A stretch of 5,810 nucleotides of DNA from the NCBI GenBank assembly GCA_023433855.1, contig JAEYTV010000278.1, positions 1 to 5,810 of the forward strand, given 5' to 3'. Shown here in pieces: positions 1-5,810 of the stretch. Positions within the stretch are counted from its first letter, which is position 1, and each line of letters begins with the position of its first letter. The position numbers were made by a program, and so were the translations under genes. The DNA comes from Pseudomonadota bacterium. Lineage in GTDB: Bacteria > Pseudomonadota > Alphaproteobacteria > Rhizobiales > Rhizobiaceae. The notes beneath the pieces were generated by a model, which saw only the letters and a list, made by a program, of their open reading frames with translations, was not told the origin of the DNA and made no database searches.

Positions 1-2963
1 AGTTTACAGGCGACCTTGCCGAAAATGCGGTTGCGAACTTCACGGCTGTCGTGGTCGATCCAGACGGTAACAAACAGTCCGCGCAGGGCCTAGCCTGGAA
101 GCTCATCCGGATCGATCGTGATTACCAGTGGTATCGCGACGGTTCCGCATGGCGGTTCGAACCGGTGACCCGCACCAGCCAGATCGCCGACGGTGCCATC
201 GGTGAGGGCGGTGACGTCGGCAGGATCTCGGTGCCGGTGACTTCTGGCCGCTTCAGGCTGGAAGTCGAGACCGCCGGTGCCGGTGGTGCGATCGCGAGCG
301 TCGAGTTTGACGCCGGCTGGTTCGTCACGGCCAGCTCCGGCGAAACACCGGACGCGCTCGAAATCGGACTCGACAAACCACGCTACAAGGTCGGTGAGAC
401 TGCCAAACTCAAGGTAACGTCCCGCTATGCGGGCGAACTGATGGTCGCGACGGGGTCCGAAGCCCTGATCGCGGTGCAGACGGCGAGCATCGGCGAGGGT
501 GGCGGTGAGATCGAGATCCCGATCACTGCAGATTGGGGGGCCGGCTCCTACGTCACCGCGACGCTCTACCGCCCGGGGCAGGCCCAGGAAAGCCGCATGC
601 CGATGCGAGCCATCGGCATCACCTGGCTGGCTGTCGATCCGGAAAACCGCGACCTTCAGGTGACGATCCTCGCGCCCGAAAGAACGGAACCGCGAAAGCC
701 ACTCGACATCGCTTTGCAGGTCTCTGGCGCGGGGGCCAACGAGAACGCTTATGTCACTGTTGCCGCCGTGGATGTCGGCATCCTCAACCTGACCCGCTAC
801 CAGCCGGCGGCGCCGGACGACTGGTATTTCGGGCAGCGGCGGCTAGGGCTTGAGATCCGGGATCTCTACGGACGCCTGATCGACGGTTCGCTTGGTGCGA
901 CCGGGCGATTGCGGACCGGCGGCGACGGCGGCAGCATCGCCTTGCAGGCAAGTCCGCCCAAGGAAAAGCTGGTCGCATTTTTCAGCGGGCCGGTGAAGCT
1001 TGATGCAGAGGGCAGGGCAAACGTCTCTTTCGACATCCCGCAGTTCAACGGAACGGCGCGCGTCATGGCGGTTGCCTGGTCCAAGACGGGTGTCGGGCAT
1101 GGTGTCAAGGACGTTGTGATCCGCGACCCGATCGTCATCACCCCCAGCCTGCCGCGATTCCTGTCCCCCGGCGATCAGGCGAACCTCAGGCTCGATATCG
1201 CAAACACGGACGCGCCTGCCGGGGATTACGAACTGACGATCAGGACCACCAATCCGCTGTCAATCGGGCATGCACTCAGGAGCGTCAAGCTGGCGGCTGG
1301 CGGCAAATCGACCCTAACCCTGCCGCTATCCGGAATGGAGCCCGGAGACGGAGAGGTCTATGTTCGCCTGGCGGCTGTGAACGGCCCTGCGGTGTACCAG
1401 CAGATCAGTCTGCCGGTACGTCCGGCGGCCTTGCCCATCACCGAGCGAAGGCTGGTCGAGCTGATGCCGGGATCGAGCCTGACGGTGGATTCAAATCTTC
1501 TCGCCGACAGCATCCTGCCTGGTGCGTCCGTAAGCTTGAACGTCAATCGGTCCAACGCTTTCGACATACCGGCGCTGCTGATGAGCCTCAGCCGTTATCC
1601 GTACGGTTGCGCCGAGCAGACGACGAGCCGCGCCCTGCCGCTCCTTTACCTCTCGGAAATGGCAGTACAGAACGGACTTGCAGATGAAGGGGAGGTGAAG
1701 AAGCGGGTTCAGGATGCTGTCCACCGCGTGCTCTCCTTCCAGTCCTCCGCCGGCAGCTTTGGCCTCTGGGCCCCGGGCAGCGGAGATCTCTGGCTCGATT
1801 CATACGTAACGGATTTCCTGTCCCGCGCCCGGGAGCAGGGATATGACGTGCCGGAAAAGGCGCTGGTACAGGCACTTGAAAGCTTGCAGAACTCCCTCGG
1901 CTACACAACCAACGTTAAGGACCAGGGTAGTGAGATCGCGTATGCGCTCTACGTGCTGGCCCGTAACAGGAAGGCCTCGATCAGCGATCTTCGGTACTAT
2001 GCGGATGCGGCGCTCGCAGATCTGCCGACACCGCTCGCAAGGGCTCATATCGCCGCGGCGCTCGCACTTTATGGAGATGGCCAGCGGTCAAACAGCATCT
2101 TCTCCGATTCGCTCCAGATGGCGGACCAGGGGCAGGTCCACAAGGTGAGCCTCGTCCGCTCCGATTATGGCTCTTCACTGCGCGATGGGGCGGCTGTTCT
2201 TGCTCTCGCTGCCGAAAGCCGCCCCGTTCCACCGATCGTCCCTGCGCTCGCGGAGATCGTTGCGAGGGAATGGAGCGAGAAGAAATACACCAGCACACAG
2301 GAACAGGCCTGGATGCTGCTGGCAGCACGCGCATTGCAGAAGGGCGATGACAGGCTGCGGCTCACCGTCAATGGTATCGAACACCGCGGCGCTCTGTTGT
2401 CGCAGACCAGCGGCGATGCGCTAATCGATCGTCCGGTGACAATCAGAAATGATGGAAGCGAGCCGCTTTCGGCCGCCATCACCACCGTTGCCGCGCCAGC
2501 GCAGCCGCTTGCGACCGGAGGCAACGGCTTCGAAATTTCCCGGACTTATTACAACATGGACGGCGAGGAGGTGAATGTCAGCGAGGCGCAGCAAAACGAC
2601 CGCTATGTGGTAGTCCTGACCATCACCGAGACCAACGAATGGCCCTCGCGGATCGTCGTGACGGATCTTTTGCCGGCTGGCCTGGAGATCGACAATCCCG
2701 GCATCGTGAACAGCGCCAATCTGTCGAACTTCGACTGGATCGAAGAAGTGACGCCGGCGCACATGGAATTCCGCGACGATCGGTTCGTGGCGGCTTTCGA
2801 CCGGTCGGCCGGAGACAATCGCCAGATTACACTCGCCTATGTCATTCGCGCTGTGACGCCGGGCGTCTACGACCATCCGGCGGCGCAGGTGGAGGACATG
2901 TATCGCCCGCAATTCTCGGCGCGCACCGCCACCGGCAAGATGGAGGTGGTCGCCGCGCAATAG
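1..2963 (+). CDS. yfhM: Bacterial alpha-2-macroglobulin, YfhM/ECAM type (5' end missing)
   Basis: This is a periplasmic protease trap: a protease cuts the bait region, the protein changes shape, and an exposed thioester can bind the attacker covalently. The frame is open to the left edge, with the first full codon at 3 (reading FTGDLAENAV), so the GTG at 51 is an internal valine. About 986 codons are visible; E. coli YfhM has about 1650 residues, so the signal/lipobox end and first MG domains lie outside. In order I see MG-type beta domains (to about 600), a bait-region domain (about 600-955, with VAAVDVGILNLT and a loose Gly/Arg-rich stretch at 870-955), the A2M domain (about 957-1235, from KEKLVAFFSGPVKLD), the thioester domain (about 1540-2420) with YPYGCAEQTTSR, and a C-terminal MG10-like domain (about 2430-2950, DLLPAGLEIDNPG). 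The thioester Cys (1608-1610) is the only cysteine in the visible part. pbpC follows after 15 bases, the usual partnership. The family call is firm; the protease target is unknown. Confidence 0.95.
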   Translation, partial: FTGDLAENAVANFTAVVVDPDGNKQSAQGLAWKLIRIDRDYQWYRDGSAWRFEPVTRTSQIADGAIGEGGDVGRISVPVTSGRFRLEVETAGAGGAIASVEFDAGWFVTASSGETPDALEIGLDKPRYKVGETAKLKVTSRYAGELMVATGSEALIAVQTASIGEGGGEIEIPITADWGAGSYVTATLYRPGQAQESRMPMRAIGITWLAVDPENRDLQVTILAPERTEPRKPLDIALQVSGAGANENAYVTVAAVDVGILNLTRYQPAAPDDWYFGQRRLGLEIRDLYGRLIDGSLGATGRLRTGGDGGSIALQASPPKEKLVAFFSGPVKLDAEGRANVSFDIPQFNGTARVMAVAWSKTGVGHGVKDVVIRDPIVITPSLPRFLSPGDQANLRLDIANTDAPAGDYELTIRTTNPLSIGHALRSVKLAAGGKSTLTLPLSGMEPGDGEVYVRLAAVNGPAVYQQISLPVRPAALPITERRLVELMPGSSLTVDSNLLADSILPGASVSLNVNRSNAFDIPALLMSLSRYPYGCAEQTTSRALPLLYLSEMAVQNGLADEGEVKKRVQDAVHRVLSFQSSAGSFGLWAPGSGDLWLDSYVTDFLSRAREQGYDVPEKALVQALESLQNSLGYTTNVKDQGSEIAYALYVLARNRKASISDLRYYADAALADLPTPLARAHIAAALALYGDGQRSNSIFSDSLQMADQGQVHKVSLVRSDYGSSLRDGAAVLALAAESRPVPPIVPALAEIVAREWSEKKYTSTQEQAWMLLAARALQKGDDRLRLTVNGIEHRGALLSQTSGDALIDRPVTIRNDGSEPLSAAITTVAAPAQPLATGGNGFEISRTYYNMDGEEVNVSEAQQNDRYVVVLTITETNEWPSRIVVTDLLPAGLEIDNPGIVNSANLSNFDWIEEVTPAHMEFRDDRFVAAFDRSAGDNRQITLAYVIRAVTPGVYDHPAAQVEDMYRPQFSARTATGKMEVVAAQ
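1608..1619 (+). other. Thioester motif Cys-Ala-Glu-Gln
   Basis: Codons TGC GCC GAG CAG lie within YPYGCAEQTTSR. In thioester-containing macroglobulins the Cys sulfur and Gln side chain form the internal beta-Cys-gamma-Glu bond. Both reactive residues are present here, with Ala in the second position where animal A2M and C3 have Gly and enterobacterial YfhM has Leu. The motif is followed by the thioester-domain pattern FGLWAPGSGDLWLDSYVTDFL. This suggests a copy able to form the bond, not one of the macroglobulins that have lost it. Activity itself cannot be seen from sequence. Confidence 0.9.
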
Positions 2964-2971
2964 CGGCGGCC
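2948..2971 (+). other. GC-rich hairpin spanning the yfhM stop codon
   Basis: Bases 2948-2956 (GGTCGCCGC) pair with 2963-2971 (GCGGCGGCC). This gives a 9-bp stem with one U-G wobble (2950/2969) and a six-base loop, GCAATA. The stop codon TAG (2961-2963) sits at the loop/stem border, and the stem ends seven bases before the pbpC ATG. No T-run follows, so it does not look like an intrinsic terminator. It could hide the pbpC initiation region until ribosomes finishing yfhM melt it (translational coupling), or mark an mRNA processing point. The pairing is seen directly; the role is inferred, and chance pairing in GC-rich DNA is possible. Confidence 0.45.
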
Positions 2972-2978
2972 TGTCGCC

Positions 2979-5060
2979 ATGAAGCTCCGGTGGAAAGTCT
3001 CGATGGGGCTCGGTGCCTTCGCTCTCCTGGGGGCGGGGCTGGCCCTCGGCCTGAACGCGGCCGACGCGGCCTATCCGCCTCCGCTCGAAAAGGCGAAGAT
3101 TATCTCGGCAGAGGTGCTCGACAGGGATGGCGAGCTATTGCGTGCCTTCGCGACACCGGAGGGTCGCTGGCGGCTGAAGACGCTGCCGCAGGACGTGGAC
3201 CCGCGTTTTCTTAAAATGCTTGTCGCCTATGAGGACCAGCGCTTCTACGATCACCGCGGCGTCGATTACTGGGCGATCGGGCGGGCGGCCTGGCAGCTTG
3301 TTAGCCATGGACGGATCGTGTCCGGGGCTTCTACGCTTTCCATGCAGGTGGCGAGGCTGATCGAGCCCCGCGAGACCCGCTCCCTTTCGGCGAAGCTCCT
3401 GCAACTTGTCCGTGCGGCCCAGATCGAGCGGCGGTTGAGCAAGCAGGAGATCCTGGCGATCTATCTTACCCGCGCGCCCTATGGCGGCAATCTGGAAGGC
3501 GTGCGTGCGGCGAGCCTGGCTTATTTCGGAAAGGAACCGCGGCGGCTGACGGTAGCGGAGGCAGCCCTTCTCGTCGCATTGCCGCAATCGCCGGAAGGCA
3601 GACGGCCGGACCGGCACCCAAAAGCGGCGCAGGCAGCGCGCGAGCGAGTGCTGAGGCGCGCGGCCGTAGCCGCGATTACCGGCGAGGGAGAGGTGGCGCG
3701 CGCCGCGAGCGACGCGATTTCCACCAGGCGGCTGCAACTGCCGGCCTATGCCGCTCATCTTGCCGAGGCGGCGATCCGTAGGCAGCCGAACGCCAACGAG
3801 TACCGCACAACGCTGAAGCGAAGTATCCAACAGGGACTGGAGCAGGTGGCGCGGGACGCTTCTGCCGAACTGCCGCCCAAAGCGTCCCTCGCCATGGTGA
3901 TGGCGGACGCGAAGACCGGCGAGATCGTGGCCGAGGTCGGCTCGGCGGATTATTTCGATGCGAACCGTTCCGGCTGGGTGAACATGACACGGGTGTTGCG
4001 GTCGCCGGGCTCGACGCTGAAGCCGTTCATCTACGGGCTTGCGTTCGAGCAGGGGCTGATCAGCCAGGAGACGATCATCGAGGACCGGCCGACGGATTTC
4101 TTCGGCTACCGGCCGAAGAATTTCGACATGAGTTATCAGGGGGACGTGAGCGTGCGGCAGGCTCTGCAATTGTCGCTGAACGTCCCGGCTGTACGGTTGC
4201 TCGATGCGGTCGGGCCGTCGCGGCTGATGGTCCGCTTCCGGCGCGCCGAAGTGCGCCCGGTTCTGCCGCCCAATGAGGCGCCCGGGCTGGCGATCGGCCT
4301 CGGTGGCGTAGGGGTTACGCTGAAGGACCTGGTACAGGGCTATGCGGCGCTTGCCAGCCGTGGCAATCCGGTTCGGCTGGGCAACGGCATCGACGACCAG
4401 CCGGGCCTTATTGGTGGTGAGCCGCTGCTGGAGCCGGCGGCGGTCTGGAGTGTCGCCGACATCCTGTCCGATGTGCTGCCACCGCAAGGCAGCCGGAAAC
4501 TCGGAATCGCCTACAAGACAGGCACGAGCTACGGATACCGTGACGCATGGTCCATCGGCTATGACGGCCGTCACGTACTCGGCGTTTGGGTGGGGAGGGC
4601 AGACAATGGCGCCGTGCCCGGGATCGCCGGGTACCAGACGGCGGCACCGATCCTGTTCGAGGCATTCTCCAGGTCGGGCGTGCCGATCACTCCATTGCCG
4701 GCGGCTCCGGCCGGTGCGATCCGGTTGGCGCAGACGGACCTTCCGATCAGCCAGAGACGTTTCTCCGTTACTGCAAGCGGCCTTGTAGCTGCTTCTTCGC
4801 AAGAGCCGCCGCCGCAGATCGTCTTTCCGCCGGAAGGCGCCCGAGTCGATCTCGGCGCGCGTTCGGGGGAATTGTCGCCGTTGGTGCTGAAACTGCAGGG
4901 CGGGCGGGCGCCCTTCCGGTGGCTGGCTAACGGAAAGCCGCTCGCGGAGATTTCCCGTCGCCGCACCAGTGAGTGGAAGCCGGACGGCGCCGGCTATTCG
5001 AGGCTGACGGTGATCGATGCCGTGGGGCGGGCCGCCAGCGTGGGGATCTTCGTCGATTGA
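2979..5060 (+). CDS. pbpC: Penicillin-binding protein 1C (bifunctional murein glycosyltransferase/transpeptidase)
   Basis: An inner-membrane enzyme that polymerises lipid II into glycan strands and has a penicillin-binding transpeptidase domain facing the periplasm. It has 693 residues; E. coli PbpC has about 770. A short basic N-terminus (K2, R4, K6) precedes one membrane segment (about 9-27). The GT51 domain (about 50-220) shows EDQRFYDHRG with catalytic Glu85, GASTLSMQVARL (116-127), the motif around QIERRLSKQEIL (148-159), and AEAALLVALPQSP (193-205). The transpeptidase domain (about 300-570) shows SPGSTLKP with nucleophile Ser345 and Lys348, the S399-L-N401 motif, and KTGTS (513-517). 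Residues from about 608 to the end match the BiPBP_C domain typical of PBP1C and not of PBP1A or 1B. All catalytic motifs except one GT position (Gln142, see findings) are canonical. It is probably co-transcribed with yfhM. No clear Shine-Dalgarno precedes ATG 2979, but this start is preferred over ATG 3003 because it supplies the positive residues for membrane orientation. Confidence 0.96.
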   Translation: MKLRWKVSMGLGAFALLGAGLALGLNAADAAYPPPLEKAKIISAEVLDRDGELLRAFATPEGRWRLKTLPQDVDPRFLKMLVAYEDQRFYDHRGVDYWAIGRAAWQLVSHGRIVSGASTLSMQVARLIEPRETRSLSAKLLQLVRAAQIERRLSKQEILAIYLTRAPYGGNLEGVRAASLAYFGKEPRRLTVAEAALLVALPQSPEGRRPDRHPKAAQAARERVLRRAAVAAITGEGEVARAASDAISTRRLQLPAYAAHLAEAAIRRQPNANEYRTTLKRSIQQGLEQVARDASAELPPKASLAMVMADAKTGEIVAEVGSADYFDANRSGWVNMTRVLRSPGSTLKPFIYGLAFEQGLISQETIIEDRPTDFFGYRPKNFDMSYQGDVSVRQALQLSLNVPAVRLLDAVGPSRLMVRFRRAEVRPVLPPNEAPGLAIGLGGVGVTLKDLVQGYAALASRGNPVRLGNGIDDQPGLIGGEPLLEPAAVWSVADILSDVLPPQGSRKLGIAYKTGTSYGYRDAWSIGYDGRHVLGVWVGRADNGAVPGIAGYQTAAPILFEAFSRSGVPITPLPAAPAGAIRLAQTDLPISQRRFSVTASGLVAASSQEPPPQIVFPPEGARVDLGARSGELSPLVLKLQGGRAPFRWLANGKPLAEISRRRTSEWKPDGAGYSRLTVIDAVGRAASVGIFVD
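2992..3005 (+). promoter_or_regulatory. Shine-Dalgarno-like site and alternative pbpC start
   Basis: GGAAAG at 2992-2997 lies five bases before an in-frame ATG at 3003-3005 (codon 9 of the longer reading). The bases before ATG 2979 contain no purine-rich ribosome site. Starting at 3003 would remove Lys2, Arg4 and Lys6, leaving a hydrophobic segment with no positive residue in front. That argues against it for an inner-membrane-anchored enzyme. The site is recorded because it makes the true start uncertain. Confidence 0.3.
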
Positions 5061-5810
5061 TCAGGCCGCAGATGCGGCCCTCTTCCTTGCGATGCGTGCG
5101 CGGATGGACTCCACGTCGGCCCGGGGCGTGGCCGCAAACAGGGTTCGCGTATATTCGTGCTTCGGGTCGGAGAAGACCTCTTCGCGCGTTCCGTATTCCA
5201 CCGCTTCGCCGAAATACATCACCATGACCTCGTCGGCGATGTAACGCACGACGGAAAGATCATGGCTGATGAAGACGTAAGTCAGGTTGAATTCGTCCTG
5301 CAGGTCCGCAAGCAGGTTCAGGACCTGAGCCTGAACCGAGAGGTCGAGGGCCGAGACCGGTTCATCGAGAACGAGAAGCTTCGGATTCATCATCAGCGCG
5401 CGCGCAATGGCGATGCGCTGGCGCTGACCGCCGGAAAACATGTGCGGGTACCGATTGTAGTGTTCAGGACCCAGACCGACCTTCACCAGCATCTCGGTGG
5501 CGCGGTCGCGCCGTTCCGCTGCCGACATCGATGTGTTGATCGCCAGGGGTTCGCCAAGCACATCACCGATCTTTTGGCGCGGATTGAGCGAGCCGTAAGG
5601 GTTCTGGAAGACGATCTGCACCTTCTGGCGCATCTCGGGCGTCAGGTGGCCGGGGCGGGTATCCATCTTCTCACCGTCGATGAAGAGTTCGCCGTCCGTC
5701 GGTTCGTCGATGAAGGTCAGCATCCGGGCCAGGGTCGACTTGCCGCAGCCACTTTCACCGACGATGGCGAGTGTTTTGCCGCGTTCCAGCTTGAACGAGA
5801 CGCCCTTCAC
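5061..5810 (-). CDS. dppF: Dipeptide/oligopeptide ABC transporter ATP-binding protein, DppF/OppF type (5' end missing)
   Basis: The cytoplasmic ATPase subunit that powers peptide (or similar solute) import with a partner DppD-type ATPase and two permeases. About 250 codons are visible. The frame runs off the right edge; the GTG at 5808-5810 is probably an internal valine, since this family normally has several dozen residues before GVSFKLERGKTLAIVG. Counting from that codon, Walker A GESGCGKST is at 18-26 (5733-5759), the Q-loop in FQNPYGSLNPR near 68-78, the signature FSGGQRQR at 125-132 (5415-5438), Walker B KLLVLDEPVSALD at 144-156 (5343-5381), and the switch His at 183 (5262-5264). A C-terminal oligopeptide/dipeptide-transporter segment (YGTREEVFSDPKHEYTRTLFAATP) places it in the Dpp/Opp branch. 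All ATPase motifs are intact. The solute cannot be told from the ATPase; microcin C, glutathione or nickel relatives share this architecture, so the dppF name is tentative. It is convergent with pbpC. Confidence 0.93.
   Translation of the reverse strand: MKGVSFKLERGKTLAIVGESGCGKSTLARMLTFIDEPTDGELFIDGEKMDTRPGHLTPEMRQKVQIVFQNPYGSLNPRQKIGDVLGEPLAINTSMSAAERRDRATEMLVKVGLGPEHYNRYPHMFSGGQRQRIAIARALMMNPKLLVLDEPVSALDLSVQAQVLNLLADLQDEFNLTYVFISHDLSVVRYIADEVMVMYFGEAVEYGTREEVFSDPKHEYTRTLFAATPRADVESIRARIARKRAASAA
5064..5088 (+). terminator. Possible terminator hairpin for the yfhM-pbpC transcript
   Basis: GGCCGC (5064-5069) and GCGGCC (5074-5079) form a perfect 6-bp G/C stem around the tetraloop AGAT, starting three bases after the pbpC stop. 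The + strand continues CTCTTCCTT, which is pyrimidine-rich but not a proper T-run, so termination would be weak. The hairpin lies inside the last codons of the opposing ABC gene (Ala-Ala-Ser-Ala-Ala), so the GCG/GCC alanine codons may account for the symmetry. On the - strand the bases after the stem show no T-run. Confidence 0.35.

Noticed and set aside
51..53. GTG at 51 as the start of the macroglobulin
   Set aside because: The frame stays open to the window edge and the residues before it continue the MG-domain pattern. The visible part lacks a signal peptide and the N-terminal domains, so the gene begins outside.
2421..2960. A 179-codon open frame antisense to the end of yfhM
   Set aside because: It has the same codon-aligned antisense register as the pbpC shadow and a composition without recognisable domains. 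The sense strand clearly encodes the macroglobulin C-terminal domain.
2948..2971. The yfhM-pbpC junction hairpin as an intrinsic terminator
   Set aside because: No T-run follows the stem and pbpC starts within seven bases. Termination here would separate a pair that is normally co-expressed.
2639..3214. A 191-codon + strand frame bridging yfhM and pbpC
   Set aside because: It is the +1 shadow of two well-supported genes. The protein is Arg/Gly-rich and low in complexity, with no family resemblance.
3135..4802. A 555-codon open frame antisense to pbpC
   Set aside because: Its codon boundaries coincide with those of pbpC, so a stop would need the sense codons TTA, CTA or TCA, which are rare in GC-rich genes. 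The predicted protein is rich in Arg, His, Pro and Gln with no recognisable motif. It is a codon-bias shadow.
5808..5810. GTG at the right edge as the start of the ABC ATPase
   Set aside because: It would begin the protein only 17 residues before Walker A, whereas Dpp/Opp ATPases have several dozen residues there. The gene is simply cut by the window.

Overview
The window looks like ordinary chromosomal sequence from a GC-rich alphaproteobacterium, most likely of the Rhizobiales. The evidence is the strong G/C preference at third codon positions, the rhizobial style of the dipeptide/oligopeptide ABC ATPase, and the alpha-2-macroglobulin/pbpC gene pair. The genus cannot be fixed from the sequence alone.

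Three protein genes fill almost every base. On the + strand, 1-2963 is the C-terminal two-thirds or so of a bacterial alpha-2-macroglobulin (YfhM/ECAM type), cut by the left edge. It carries a bait-region domain, the A2M domain, a thioester domain with a Cys-Ala-Glu-Gln motif, and a C-terminal MG10-like domain. Fifteen bases later pbpC (2979-5060) begins. It encodes penicillin-binding protein 1C, a bifunctional murein glycosyltransferase/transpeptidase. On the - strand, 5061-5810 is the C-terminal part of a DppF/OppF-type ABC transporter ATPase, cut by the right edge. It converges on pbpC, and the two stop codons are directly adjacent.

The first two genes form a known functional pair. The macroglobulin is thought to trap foreign proteases in the periplasm when the envelope is breached, and PBP1C is thought to help repair the murein there. 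They almost certainly share a transcript whose promoter lies left of the window. The ABC ATPase belongs to a separate peptide-uptake operon read from the right. Its other genes and promoter lie outside.

The non-coding features are small: a GC-rich hairpin over the macroglobulin stop codon and just ahead of the pbpC start, an alternative pbpC start with a better ribosome site, and a hairpin just after the pbpC stop that may act as a terminator inside the end of the ABC gene. No RNA gene, mobile element, CRISPR array or long repeat was seen, and there is no gene-free stretch over 300 bases. I found no clearly new system.
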